A DNA stretch of 64,000 nucleotides, from assembly GCA_001661515.1 (NCBI GenBank), contig LUVW01000001.1, positions 1,072,052-1,136,051 of the forward strand, written 5' to 3'. Below the pieces are notes generated by a model. It was not told where the DNA came from. It did no database searches and was given only the letters and a program-made list of their open reading frames with translations. Below are positions 47,645 through 60,300 of the stretch, piece by piece. The DNA is from Capniomyces stellatus (Eukaryota; Kickxellomycota; Harpellomycetes; Harpellales; Legeriomycetaceae). A program made the position numbers and the translations under genes. How positions within the stretch are numbered: the stretch's first letter is position 1; each line of letters begins with the position of its first letter.

Positions 47645-50595
47645 ATGGGTGGTGGAATTCCAGGTAACGAGGGGAAAATGAGTGAGCAAGATACAACTGT
47701 GAGTGCCGACGTACTTGTATAGCATTTGCGAACTTGTTGCTTTAAACAAATAAAGAGGAATACTGGAAACAAGTTGGCTAATTTTACAAAAATGAACTTT
47801 AAATAGGCAAAGAATGACGTTAGGCTTCTGTATGCAAAGAGCAAGGTGTATGTCTATAGATCAAACAGCGAAAATGATAAGGTTGCGGGGCTTTTAGGTG
47901 TACTGGAAAAGGTAGGCACAAGCAGTCGATTTTTTAAATGAGCTCGATTAGTAGACCGACCTTGTTGGCTTTACTCACAAAGTTGACATGCTGAAAATAG
48001 GCACCAGGCGACTATTACATATCCTGGGGACCCGAAGCGTTATTTCCGGACAAGGAGAGGGAGACATATATTGAGTCTGAGCTGTATCCTAACAGGCCTC
48101 CAAACCAAGGCAATGACGATGGTAAAAAAAAGAATAACAAAAATATATTATCATCTTTTATAAAGTCGTTAGAGCATAATTGTGTATACAGCTCATTGAA
48201 GAAGCCCAGGCTTGTCATTGAATGAAAAAATTAAAATTAAAAGAAATGTTGTGTTTGGATATGAGAAAAAAGCCAGAAACCAATTGACAGACATTTAAAT
48301 ATGTGTAATTTAGTGGAGTTTATTGTTAAAGACATCGAGCTTGAGAAAAGGGAGACAAAGGGTTCTGCATTATATGCGTTTTGTGTGAGAATAGATGACA
48401 TACGAGGGTTTTTGGTTACATGGCCAACATTCACTAGGAGATATGGATCGGTAGTTTTAAACATGCAAAGCGGAACATCCATGGCCCCGTTGTACTTCCA
48501 TGATGAGGAAAGTGCAAGTAGGTTCTTTGGAGTTCCAGATGTTTGGGGAGGGCAAGAATTTCTATCGTGGCTGGATTCGTTGTACCCGGTGATTAGATCA
48601 GAAACCGATTACAGTTGCTTTATACTGGGACCCAGACGAGAAACGGTCAGCACAGAGACTGACAGGTCTAAATTTGATGAAAAGTGTGGTGAAGAAAAGA
48701 AACATTTAGAAACTACAGTTGAAGGCGAGGCTCGATGCTCTTCCTGGAGCAACAACACTGTGTCTAAAACCGTCACCTCGTACGGAGAATCGCTTTATAG
48801 AACCAATCAAGACAAGATCGACCCTTTTGCAAAACAAGTAAACGACTTCAAGTGGGACGTTCTTAGTAAGTTTTCATACCTGACAAAGACGCTGAGAGAT
48901 GCGACTACATCGGTTCTGGACCATCCCATAACTCGGCCAATAGTGCCTCTGTTGCCAACATCCATCCAAGAGCTATCAACCACACAGACATCTTACAGAG
49001 ACACTTTTGGAAAAACACCTAGAGGAGGTAGAGCAGGACTTAACTCGGGATTATCGGCAGAGGCAGCTGCAACCGAGTACGAGGGAGCCAGAGTGTATTT
49101 GGCTAGATGGGCGGGCATGCATATATTCAGACAGGAAAGCGAAGAAAACGACATCGAGATTGAGATGGCTGGGATCAAAGACGGAAACCGCAAAAGTGAA
49201 AGAGGAAGCTTACGGCCTGGTAGTATGTGGGAGGAGTGGGTTAGTGAGCACGGGGATCTGGGGGACTTTGATGTTATAAGCAGCACCAATTCAGCCAATC
49301 TTCCAGTGCCGCTGAGAACACAAAGTCCTTTAAGTGCAGAGACCTGGTTTGGGTTCTTTTGCAAAGATGGGAAGCTGGACCCGGAGGAAATTCTTGTTGT
49401 TGGCAAGGACGAGGTTTTAAAAGCTGTTTTTTCAGGGGGGATCGAGGAGGATATCAGACCGGTTGTCTGGAAGTATATTCTAGGTATTTACCCATGGAAG
49501 AGTTCGGCAAAGGAAAGGCAGCAGATCGACAGCGACAACGTTGAGTTGTACTATAGATACAAGGCAGAGTGGCTAAGCAACATTGAATCTCACACCACCG
49601 AGGACTTTATTGAGCAAAAGAGTAGAATCGAAAAGGATGTTCTTCGCACTGACCGTAATATCACGACGTTTGCTACAGATGATTTGGCAGGAACCGATGA
49701 GGAGCACCTTGGGACGTCTGGCTTGCCTGGAAGTAGCGCTAGCCTTGAACAGCTTAAGGATATTCTGATGACTTACCACTACACCGACAACATTAAATCT
49801 GAGGGATCTGGGGATCGTGTGGATGCTGAAGACAAGCTGGGTTATGTCCAAGGCATGAGTGATCTATTAACACCTCTATATGTCGTTTTCCAAGATGAAG
49901 TAAATACCTATGTGTGCTTTGTCAAATTTATGGAAAGGATGCGAAGGAACTTTTTGCGCGATCAAAGTGGCATGTCGGATCAGCTTCAAACGCTGTCCCA
50001 GCTCATTCAACTAGCAAACCCGCCGCTATACAGACACTTGGAAAAGGCAAACAGCGAGAATCTGTTCTGTTGCTTCAGGTGGCTGCTAATCTGGTTTAAG
50101 CGGGAGTTTGAGTTTATGGACGTTATAAGGCTGTGGGAGGTGCTGTGGACCGACTACCTTTCAAAAGAATTTATACTGATAGTGGCTCTTGCCATCATAC
50201 AAAGACATGCCGATGTCATAATGGACCATCTGGTTAGATTTGACGAGGTCCTCAAGTATGTCAATGAGCTCAGCGGCTGCATAAAACTCAACGTTGCACT
50301 CAAGGATGCAGAGATGCTGTTTTACCAAATGAGACACCGTATAGACGTCGCTGATATTTCCTATATGGCTGAAGTTGAGGCTGCTACCTCCGCTGGCAAC
50401 ACCAAACCACTCGCTGCCACTGAAACAGTGATAGAGGGCTCCTTGATTGATTTAGATACCGACGTCAGCACTAGCTTACTAGACACGCATAAGGGTAAAG
50501 AAGCTACCCCTTTGCCTACTGAATCCTCCAGCAAGGCGGCTGCTACCAAGTCGACTATTGTTCCTGATAGAATTCGCGAGGTGTTTTACCCTTAG
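47645..50595 (+). CDS. GYP7: TBC-domain Rab GTPase-activating protein (GYP7/TBC1D15 family)
   Basis: Four exons: 47645-47698, 47807-47911, 48001-48121 and 48314-50595, joined in phase to 853 residues. It stimulates GTP hydrolysis by Rab/Ypt proteins (Ypt7 type in yeast) in membrane traffic. The N-terminal region, KSKVYVYRSNSENDKVAG to RRYGSVVLNMQSGTSMAPLY, matches the DUF3548/PH-like domain of GYP7. The TBC domain occupies the second half, with IRPVVWKYILGIYPW, the Arg-finger block IEKDVLRTDRN and the Gln-finger block LGYVQGMSDLLTPLY. FRWLLIWFKREFEFMDVIRLW follows. About 60 residues before the end the sequence becomes Thr/Ser-rich. Both catalytic fingers are present, so it should be active. 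Confidence 0.93.
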
Positions 50596-51210
50596 TTCTA
50601 ATGACACTCGAAAACAACAGTCAACACTTATCTACCATTTAGACCGTTTAGCGTCCTTTTTATTTCCGTTTTCTTTTATTTGTTTCCAAATAATAAATAT
50701 AAAAGTAATTAAAAAAGCTCCTGGGAGCCAATATAAAAATAAGCTAAAAGGGCCAAAAAGAAAACCAAACTCGCCCACTATAATCTCACAGAGATTGGTG
50801 GGCAAGCTCCTGGGAGAGGAGTTAAAACAACCAACCGCCAAGATTCTCAAGAATCCTGGCACCCTCGGCGCCAAGACGATGCTGGCAACAGCGTCGTTTT
50901 TGGAGGCCATCCACAAACCCCGTTACTTAATCCTGTCCAGGCTTAAAGTAGCACCAATCTCCCTGAACCAATGCCCATCGGGTACGGACGATCTAATTGA
51001 TCGAAGGGGTGTTGGCTAATAGAGTCATTTAACATATCAAAATAGCACAGTGTTTTATAGTATTTTTATGATATTGTTTAATATTGTATGTTTTGTTGTG
51101 TTGTGTTGATTTTGTTGCCAATAAATCACATAAATAAATAAATATATTGTCGAAAGTTGATGGTGTCGATTGGCTATAAAAATAGTGTGCAAAAGAAAAT
51201 AGTCGCATTT
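50596..51210. other. Spacer with a strand-ambiguous coding-like island
   Basis: From about 50690 to 51020 base and codon use look coding on both strands. Plus: an open frame to TAA at 51019, with KLLGEELKQPTAKILKNPGT. Minus: from an ATG at 50910, MASKNDAVASIVLAPRVPGF ending after a hydrophobic helix (LFLYWLPGAFLITFIFIIWK). Neither has a recognisable family or complete gene structure, so neither is called. Confidence 0.4.
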
Positions 51211-52457
51211 TTACATTTGGTGTAAACTGAATGGCTGTATCGTCGAGTTCTTGTACTTGGCAAGCAATTCTCTGTTTTCTATAGCTTCCTTTGACGTGTA
51301 GGAAACAATATTTATAAATCCTGTTTTAAGGCTGCTTTTGTTGAACAGAAAATTTTTCTTTTCGCCAGCGTTTATGATATTGTAGCTCTTTATAATACCG
51401 AGCAGCTTCTTGTTGCTAAACTCAAACTGTGTTTTTGCAATCAACTCGGCAACACCGGCACCAATTAGTGCGTGGACGCGTGTGTTGGGGTGGTTTGAGT
51501 TGACAAACGCATAGTCTCCCGGATTGCTATGCTCTTTGACTAGTTTGTTGTGTCTATCTTCGTAGCACGGTGAGGTGATATTTTTTATTGAAAGCGACTT
51601 GTAAATTTTGGGTCTCATAACCGACTTGATTAACTCATATATATTAAACACTCTAGCCCACTCCAGAACCTTTCCGTTGTGCAACTGGAGTTCCGAAACT
51701 TCGAAATAAAGCCTGTTGTTTATTTCTGTTACAATAGAGTCAACCTTTTTCAAAATCCTGCTGGGGAGCTTGTTGATTTCAGGCGTAGCACATAGGTATG
51801 GAATATTTACTACAATAATATGTCTGTACCCAAATTCAACAAGTTTCTTTGCTGACCTAACGATGGTTTCCACTATCCTATCAACAACAACTTCTTTGCT
51901 TAGTTTCCCATCAATGACAGGCTTTAATGTGTGCTTCAGGTCATTTGAGCCTATTTCGATAACAGCTATGTCGTCGCTTATGGCCACAGCGTCGAATAAA
52001 CCCTTGAACTTGCTAATAAACGCGTTTATCTGATCCTCCAAACTAGGAACATGCACGCTCACGTTCACCAGCTCCTTGATTGTATTATTACTCGACACTG
52101 CCTTTGCAAAAGCATAGTTGATTAAAACATAATTGTTGTAGTACGCCAAATACTCGTTCCATATTGGACCTGAGGAAGACCTCCCTTTCCAGTATTTAAC
52201 TGGGTATGAGTTGGCGTAGTTATTACCACAGTCTGATAAGCTATCACCAAACACTATCAAAAACGGCCTGGGTTTATGGTCTTTGGTTTCTGGCTTACTA
52301 TATTGTAGTACATACTTGTGTTATTAGCGTAATAGTCGAGTTATGGTTGTTTTATACCAAAACGGGCCAAGACTATAGTGTTGGCCGAGTGCATGAGTAT
52401 ATTTGCTTCTGTATTTTCCACTTACCTATTTTTAATACCGATCAGATTTGCAAACAT
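51211..52457 (-). CDS. GDSL/SGNH-family lipase or esterase
   Basis: Two exons: 52426-52457 (MFANLIGIKN) and 51211-52297, joined in phase 2 to 372 residues. Block I FLIVFGDSLSDCGNN holds the nucleophile Ser30, and IAVIEIGSNDLKH is the block III equivalent (Gly/Asn oxyanion residues). Block V reads FVNSNHPNTRVHALIG: the catalytic His is present, but the usual Asp three residues before it is Asn. Activity may therefore rest on a Ser-His dyad or be reduced. The family hydrolyses acyl or acetyl esters. The spliced start gives no signal peptide, unlike the relative at 55.4 kb. A different first exon with a signal peptide is possible, since only ten residues precede the intron. Confidence 0.82.
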
Positions 52458-55402
52458 TTTGATATAGTGCGAGTCAAAATTATGAATTTCCTGTCTTTAA
52501 TCAAAGAATATACTCAAATCAAATGTCCTACCCTCGGCTTTTTATTGACGAAATTGGCGCACTTTTGGAATTTCGCTACATTTCTTTTAATAAAGCTCCA
52601 AATTCTTAGATCCCCAGACTTTACAACTATAATTATTTTTTTCTTCTGAGCCATTTTAAATTGTTGGTATTGCCAACTATAATGTTTTTTTTGTGCAATA
52701 CACACTACAGAGCAGAAACTATATTTATAAGCGTGCATGGGTTTGAATAAACAAATGCCTTTTCCATGCATATACGTTTGGCTTTTGTAGTCTGCCGATA
52801 GAAATGACAGAGAAACTGTTGAAAGAGTGGGGTGGATAGAAACATCTTGTGTTGCAAATACTGACAGCTTATGCTTAGGCAATAGACCCAATTCGCCAGT
52901 TGCTTGGCCTAAATACTTGCTGAACTCGAATTAAAGTTGGTATAAATAGTCATGTGTGTACGCAGAGTTGGAAATAGCTGCTTTGTCTTTTTTTACTAAT
53001 TGAGCACTTGGCAGCATACCCAGACTATCTTTACTTTATTGATTCTAGTCAAAGAAGTAGGTGTCAATAAACTGTTCATTAATGGAACAAGCTGTCTGTT
53101 ACTTGTTCAGTATAGGTTTGCACAGTATTCGTTGATTGAGACAGATCAGTATTGACAAAGTTTTGAATCCGGCTTGCTGACTAAGATCAAGTGTGCGCCT
53201 CAATAAAACTCAATATCTAGTCATTTTACTAACCGTCACGTTGGCAGCCGTTTTTAGTGGTACTTTCAAACTTCTGTATAACGGTTGGAAGATGCCAAAA
53301 TTAGCTGTAGCCAATAAAATACTGCTTTCAAATCCTACTAATATTGCTTAATTGACAAATTAATTGATTCGAAATAGCTCCTAGGATAGGGTAAGTAAAA
53401 AAAACATAATTAGATAGCGTTTGGTGTTTACTTTTGTTTGACTAATGGGTTTATTGGCTTTACAAACCCAATCCAAACTAATGTAAATAAAAGTTGAAAA
53501 CAGAAATATCGATGGCTTTTAAAAATAGCCGAGATGTTGGATGTTGCTTGAATACTACCGCATTGTTTACCATCATCACTTCTATTAATTAAATCTACCA
53601 CTAGTAATGAACATGTTGCCAAATTGATTTTTACTTGTGGTTGTTATTAAAATGGTAATTGAAGCATATTTGGAAAAACATAAACAATAGTAAGCAAGTC
53701 GTTGAGGCCATTTGAATCATCAGTTAAAAATTTACCCAAATTTATTTATTAGAAATTATATTTACTCTAAATTTCAAAACACGATATTTTGGCCTGACTA
53801 GGTTTAATTAATCTAACTCGGTTTAACCGATGGCAGCTTTTATATGCCTCTGAATACAATCCAATTACTTTGCTTGATGAAATTTTGAAGTGTTCATTGA
53901 ATTTATTTATTTTTTAAAAAAAAACAATAACAATCAATAAATAAAAACGATAACAGTCAATAAATAAAAACGATAGAAGAGAATATACAATAAGTTGGGC
54001 TCAATCACGCAAAGATAAGAGTATGAATGTGAGCGTGGGTGTGACGTTTTGTTTTAGTTTAGGACTAAGATTGGGTCTATTCAAGCCTGTGTTGAAGTCG
54101 TTTATAATTTGAGAATCCATTTCAAGTACTATAAATACATCCATTTGTTTGTCGAGATGTGATCCTAGTCTAATAAACTTTGCATAATGTTTAAACAGTA
54201 CTATAAAACTGCCAACAGTTTACTCTGGTTATTTCTTGCTTAAGAAAAAAGCGCCAGAATTGATGTCACAATTATAAAAAGTGCGGATATACTAATATAA
54301 ACTCCGTGTATTAAAAAGCAAATAGTTCGACTTTAATTGGAGCTATATTTTATTACGCTCTTTGGAACATTTGTTTATTTACTTGCTCGTTTTTATATTA
54401 TTTGCTCATTTTTTTCATTGCAGGGCATTTATTTGCTCTTGCGTTTGTGCTTTTTTATTTTTACTTTTTACTTTTTTCATTTATTTTTACTTTTACTTTT
54501 TTCTTTATTTTCATTTCGTCGATATTTTTTATATTTTTAGCACCGTGTTTAACTTAGAGTTCTGTAAAGTATGCAAATATTGAGCCATCATCTTTGTCAC
54601 TTGCAACATCAGCATTTTTTTTCTGACAGGCTAAAGTCGCATATAGTTTTAAAACTTGTTACATTATTATATTTCAATTAGTAATGCAAAATGAAATCAT
54701 CATTTCCGTAATTAGCTTAAGTAAGCGCTCAGCAGTCATATTTATAATTGGCAAGAAGCACTCTAAAGTAATTAAAACCGCCGCAGTTTAGTAATACAAA
54801 ACAGTTTAAAGGTTAATTGCAACCACAATTTACCTTATTTAGCAAACAGGCTTTTAAACTGGTAGATAAAAGTTAGAATGTAATTTCGGCTATAATAAAA
54901 TAGCCTCAATCTTTAAAGACCAAAAGCGTTTTTAGAAAAGTTGACAAAACTGTTAAGCTTGCGCTAATCATTATAAATACAAAATAAAACGTCCGGGTAG
55001 GCAGCAAAGAGGTTATCTGTTTTCACGTCTAACGCCATATATACAATTTTACGAACAAGAACCACCTTCAAAACACCATACTATTGATACCAAGTATTAT
55101 CAGAAACAGAACAAAACGAGAATAGAAACAGCTGTAACTCAACATCGCAAGTAAAACTATAAAGGTTACAGAAACTTCAACATTTTTTATTAAAAAAGAA
55201 ACAAAGAAAATTTATTCAGTCTATTAAAACAACCAACCGGCGCTACCTTTTCTTTTCCACGCGTCTTTGGATACATTACTATTACAGAAAGAGAGTAAAA
55301 ACACCACTAGAAACTCAATCAAAAAACAACAACAGAAAACAACAACAGAAAAAAGACACCTATCTACAAGCATATAAAAATATTGCTTTGGATACTTTCG
55401 TC
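52458..55402. other. Long AT-rich spacer between the two GDSL genes
   Basis: Contains a minus-strand frame at 52514-52891 without supporting features, a 23-bp repeat at 53935-53975 and a strongly T-rich stretch at 54337-54540. Nothing certain is seen. Confidence 0.45.
53935..53975. repeat. 23-bp direct repeat, 2 copies
   Basis: CAATAAATAAAAACGATA occurs twice, separated by ACAGT, with a degenerate third copy upstream. Confidence 0.75.
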
Positions 55403-56611
55403 ATGAGATTGTTAGTGGCCACAACTAGCATATTTCTGATTACAACAGGTACTGCTTTTGTAGTGCAGGCAAAGCCTACGCTTTTATCATTTGGAAATAG
55501 TGTATCGGATATAGGAAACTGGGAAACCGAGACACCAACTCCAAAATGGAACGGGAGGGAATCCAATGGGCCGCTTTGGAACGAATATTACGCGTACTAC
55601 AAGAATATGACTTTGATCAGCTTTGCCAATAGCAGGGCAACGACTAATTCTACTTTTGTAGAGAGCGTGTGCGGAATAAACGTAAACGCGCCAGATCTAA
55701 GAAAACAGGTTTCGGGCTATAAAGACATATTCATGGACGTTTACAACGAAAATAAACTAAAAGAAGATGTTGTCTCTATATTTATTGGAGTTGATGACAT
55801 CACGAGATGTGTAAAGGGCATAGTGGAACACAGATTGGGCTTTTCCGAGTTTTCCAAATTGTACGCAAGTAATGTTGTTTACGGAATAAATGAAATTGCA
55901 GAAGTTGGATACATAAACTTTATAATCGCGAATATGCCTGACATATCAAAGATTCCTATTTTTTTGGGGGTACCAGATAATATCGCGACTACTTTTAAGG
56001 AGCTCTCAATTGCAGCAAACACTGAGCTTAAAAGGAGTATTGACGAGTATACCGTAGTTCAGGAGGGCAAAAAGTTAAATGTAAAGATACTGGACTTATT
56101 TACATTTTATAATGTTGTATCTGACGAAGCTGTTTTAAAGTCACTTGGGATAAAAAACACATCTTCGTGCTACGTGTTAAAGAACAACGTGGTTGTGGAT
56201 AATTGTGGTAACCCTGAAGAATACATGTATTTTGACTCGATCAACCCGACTACAAAGGTACATGCGCTGCTGGCCGGATACGCATCCGACGCTGTTAAAG
56301 AGGACGGTGTGGTTGAGATAACACCAGCGTATCTGTTGTCACTCATTGATAGATACTCAGCTAGTGAATCAGAGTTTTTAAATTCATCCAAGTACAATAG
56401 CACACCAGGATCAACTGGATTGAAGGTGGTTGAATCGTATAACATTGAGAGCACAATGGTCAACTTTGGTGAAATAGTGAAACAAAAGAACGACGGAATT
56501 AGCACTTCAAATCGCAAAGAATTAAGTGGCTCTATATCTGGATATAAAAAGGAAGCAATACACAGAGGCCTATATATAATAATGCTGGTGTTATTTACCC
56601 TGGTTATATAA
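55403..56611 (+). CDS. Secreted GDSL-like protein, probably catalytically inactive
   Basis: A single exon of 402 residues from the ATG at 55403 (a TTG five codons upstream is not used). Residues 1-23 (MRLLVATTSIFLITTGTAFV plus VQA) form a signal peptide. It aligns with the neighbour at 51.2 kb: LLSFGNSVSDIGNWE against the GDS block, NGRESNGPLWNEYYAYYKN, and MYFDSINPTTKVHALLAGYA against block V. Catalytic changes are clear. GDS is GNS (Asp to Asn beside Ser33), the block III equivalent GSND is GVDD, and the DxxH motif is DSIN, so the catalytic His is lost. The C-terminus is a hydrophobic tail (GLYIIMLVLFTLVI) after a Ser/Lys-rich stretch, which could be a GPI signal or anchor. A surface-displayed pseudo-enzyme is the likely reading; its role is unknown. 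Confidence 0.8.
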   Translation: MRLLVATTSIFLITTGTAFVVQAKPTLLSFGNSVSDIGNWETETPTPKWNGRESNGPLWNEYYAYYKNMTLISFANSRATTNSTFVESVCGINVNAPDLRKQVSGYKDIFMDVYNENKLKEDVVSIFIGVDDITRCVKGIVEHRLGFSEFSKLYASNVVYGINEIAEVGYINFIIANMPDISKIPIFLGVPDNIATTFKELSIAANTELKRSIDEYTVVQEGKKLNVKILDLFTFYNVVSDEAVLKSLGIKNTSSCYVLKNNVVVDNCGNPEEYMYFDSINPTTKVHALLAGYASDAVKEDGVVEITPAYLLSLIDRYSASESEFLNSSKYNSTPGSTGLKVVESYNIESTMVNFGEIVKQKNDGISTSNRKELSGSISGYKKEAIHRGLYIIMLVLFTLVI

Positions 56612-57322
56612 CAGCTTTAAACTCAAGTACTAGTTTCCAAAGTTAATATGCTGTTTGTGGTCCAGGAATACCCAGTGTCAGTAAAATGCCATACGCTATA
56701 CATACAATCGCAGGCTATACATATAAACACAGGCTATACATCGAAACACATGCTGATAGGTAGAACAAGTATCACTTATTGTATAGAGCTGGTATAGTGA
56801 AACGTTTAAAGAACACATCTGCAAAAGAGTAGCTAGTTTGCTTGGAGGTCAGGAAGTGATGTCTCCAAGTGTGTTGTAGCTGCAATAAGCTGGGCTTAGT
56901 GGCAAAAAAACCAAAAACAGCATGAAAAGTATACACATAAATCATACTTACGCTTGATAATAACTATTAATTTTAGAGTGGTATAGATTTTTAAACTCAT
57001 TAACCTATTTAAGTTATCATTTACCTTCTATCTGCACGTTACTTTTTTATTTTCTCTTTTTTTTTTTTTACCATTCACCTTGTTAGATCATATAAAAGTA
57101 AAAAATACAATATGTACATTTATTTGCCATAAATGCTATAGATATTTATTTATTGTGAGACTTTTTTTTGTTTTTGTTTTGATTAACTATCTGTAAACTA
57201 TGTTGCATTTATGTTAATGTACTTGATAAACACCCAATTAAAAAGTGTTAATACTAAAGTGCTGTTTTGCAAAACGCGAAATATGAATGTATCTAATTAT
57301 AAGAGTAAAAGACGCGCTAAAA
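56612..57322. other. Convergent 3' spacer
   Basis: Between the stops of the GDSL-like gene and COG8. It includes a short CAGGCTATACAT repeat (56694-56745) and a long T run at 57058. No gene seen. Confidence 0.5.
56694..56745. repeat. 18-19 bp tandem repeat, 3 copies
   Basis: The unit is close to CAGGCTATACATATAAACA. Confidence 0.7.
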
Positions 57323-60300
57323 TCAAAGTCCGTCACCTCTGCTGTCAACATGCTGTAAGAGTGGCTGCAAAGTCTGGACCAAGTCGGCAAAATCAAACAC
57401 GGAATCTGAATACTCTGTCAAATCGGGCTTACTAGGATTTTCAGACCGAAAATCGGCGATAGGGTCCTGGCTCGCTGAATCCAGCGTCAGCGACAATACA
57501 GTTTCTTCAAAAAAGTCCATAACGTACCTAACCAAGCCAAAAGTATAAACAAACCCGCACTCAGAAACAAGGCTCTTTACAGTAGACAACGATTTTATGT
57601 GATTGGGACGCGAATAGCTGGATGAAGTTGCGTCATTGGGTAACGGTGTTTTATCTGAAGAGGTGGTACTCGGCAACGATTTTTCAAAACTAAAAAGGTC
57701 AGACTCTAGTTTGGCCAAGTTCTGGCTAAATTCTAGCCAGCTTTGAGCGCCTCGAAGCAGCTCGCATTCAAAGCAAACAGCAGCAGCAGAAATCAAGGAC
57801 TGTTGGCGTGAAATGACATCGGCAGAAGACCCGGACATCTTCCCAACAAGGCTTGAACCAGAAGCCTCAGACGTGGCCAATGACTGGAGAGAAAGCGAGG
57901 CCTTTCTGATAGAGTGGTACACAGGTGCGATTGATGGGTACTGGAGAATATCTACTCCTGGGATATGATGGCTTTGAAGCACGGAGCGCCAGGATCTGGC
58001 CGCTTCAGAGCTTGGTTCGGGTGAGTTGGCTATGTTGAATAGCGCTGGCTTCAATGACTCTGAAAATGTGATGGGATTTCTTGTGGCTGAAGCAAGCCGG
58101 TTCCACTGAATGCTTGACACCAGCTCAATAGTGCTGTTTTTAAAATCAAGATTCGCAAATGTCTTTTTAGGCCTCAACGACTGTTTGCTGTTTTTATCGC
58201 TGTTGTTTTGCTCATACTCCAGCCCAAACATTCTTGAATCAAAGCTCTCTCTCAGACTCTGCATCAAGCCGGTCAACAAAGTGTCCATATTGTCAATCGC
58301 AGCACGAACACCGGTTATTATTGTGGAGAAGGCGTATTCGCAAAGAACAGGCGTGACTGAGGGTCGCAAAAAGTCCAATCCTTTGCTTCCAAGCTTCTCA
58401 CCCAACCACCCGCATTGGTCAAGTAGCGATAGTATGGCTCTGTCATCCGAGGCTACATACCCAACATTCTGGTGAATAGTCCATAACACTGACTGTACTG
58501 AATACGAAACCAACGATCCCAGCAATGCACAATCCTCTACCCCTGGGCCTTGGGTGCTGGGCGAATCATCCAGCTGGTTTAAAAATACAAACCTGTACTG
58601 AGTGTTCATGCTTATTAACCAATCCACAAACGCCTCAATGTACCTTTCAAGGTTCTGGCCAGCGTCCAGCGGTGTTTGATTCATTTTAGCTGGCTTTGGT
58701 GAAAATTCCAACCCTCGTCTGCCCTTGGAGTTGATTGAGTTGAATCTCAAGTCACTTGGACTTGCGAAACTTCCGCCTTGGCCAACACCCACTGGGCTAT
58801 TGAGACTAAACAAGCCTATCGGCGTTCTAAATGGGCTCTGTGATTTGTTTGATAAGTCTGTAAACTTCCTTGAATTAAAAGCTCTTGGTGTCTCAACAGG
58901 AGTGTCCAAAACATTCCCAGCGTCAAAATCGGTGTTTGTGCTAAAATTCAACATCTCTGAACAGCTCTTCCACCCTTGCCACTGAACCTGCAGGTACATC
59001 ATTCTCAGCTCCTGTTCACTGAAAAAGCCCGAGTCACAAAGAATCGATACCGCCATGACAACTGAAGTCAGCTGCTGCGAAGACTTTAAAGGCATCCTTT
59101 TTTCTTTTGCCTCTTGGACATTAGTTCTGTTGTCAAGTAGATCTGTTCCGCTTCCCCTGCTATATCTTGGCTTTGATAGTAAGTCGCCAAGGCTCGAGCC
59201 TGCTGACATCATCGACCAAGACATTGCTTTTAGATGCGAATTTGTTGAGTTTGCTATCTCCGTGAACATTTGCAAAACCAATCCGTGGAACTCATTTCTG
59301 ACTTTCTTCATTATAAGGTCAACCAACTCTTTAACCACAAGCACAGACTCATATGTGTGCGCGTTGACTATTTTCGTTCCGGTTTTATCGCCACTTTCTA
59401 CCTCAACTTTGCTTCCTTGCACCGCTGGCTCTCGTGTAAAGCTTTTAGTGTTTGCTCCAGCCTTGTTTGGGGCTCCTTGTTTGAATTTGGATTGGATTGA
59501 GCTAAACTCTTTTGAAAACCGCTTCGCATTTTCATAAATCTCAATAGCCTCCTGATATCTTCCACTATAAACGCATTGCCTCATTGTCTTTGGCATTTCC
59601 GCCAATTGAATAATATTTTCTAGCTTCTCTAGCAAACGCCGCGTAAGTCCTCGACTTTCATTAATCTTGAGCGACGAGCTCAAAAGAGCTCGACTTTTAG
59701 TCTTTATCTTTGGAACTTTTTCTTTTATCTTTTCTAGCCCATCCATCATCTTCATCCGCGCAACTTTCAAATTCTCGTACATATCATATATCTCTACAAA
59801 CAATGGCTTGTCTTTGTTCTTATCCTTATCCATCTTTTCTTTGCTTTTCTCAGCCCCAAGCCCCAAGGCCACATCGCTCTGAACACTAGAAGCATCATTG
59901 TCTGTTATTCTTTGTGCATCGCTGCTGGTTTGAACCCGCTGGCCTCCCATTTCAACCTCGCCATCGCTTTCATATTCATCTCCTTTTCCCAAACCCGCGC
60001 TTCTTGGTATGCTAAATTCCCTAAAAAGCAGCTCCGTTAATTCGTTTGTATTTTGATCCAATTCAGCCTTTACCATTTCAGGTTCTAGCTCTAAAGATCT
60101 TAATGGCAGTTCCAGCAACTGTTTGAAGTACGCCAACTTTCTCCTTTTGCCTTCAAAGTCATTTTCTAAAAACGACTCAACCCCATCGCTGCCATCGCCT
60201 TTCTTGGGAGTACTGGCGTTTTTAAATAGTCTAGTGTATATGTCATTATACGTTTCGAATTCCACCTCTGACATCAAGCCATCGCCTTCCGGATACACTG

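Noticed and set aside
52514..52891. 125-codon minus-strand ORF upstream of the GDSL gene
   Set aside because: Starts with TTG, has no domain, and the GDSL gene's own first exon (52426-52457) is explained without it.
53170..53200. CTAAGATCAAGTGT, identical to part of the U2 snRNA 5' region
   Set aside because: Only about 14 nt match; the following branch-site recognition sequence GTAGTATCTG and the U2 stem-loops are missing.
54337..54583. Overlapping plus-strand ORFs rich in Phe and Leu
   Set aside because: They come from a T-rich low-complexity stretch open in several frames; no start context or domain.
57211..57435. 74-codon plus-strand ORF at the 3' end of COG8
   Set aside because: Overlaps the COG8 coding region antisense and is Lys/Arg-rich by composition only.
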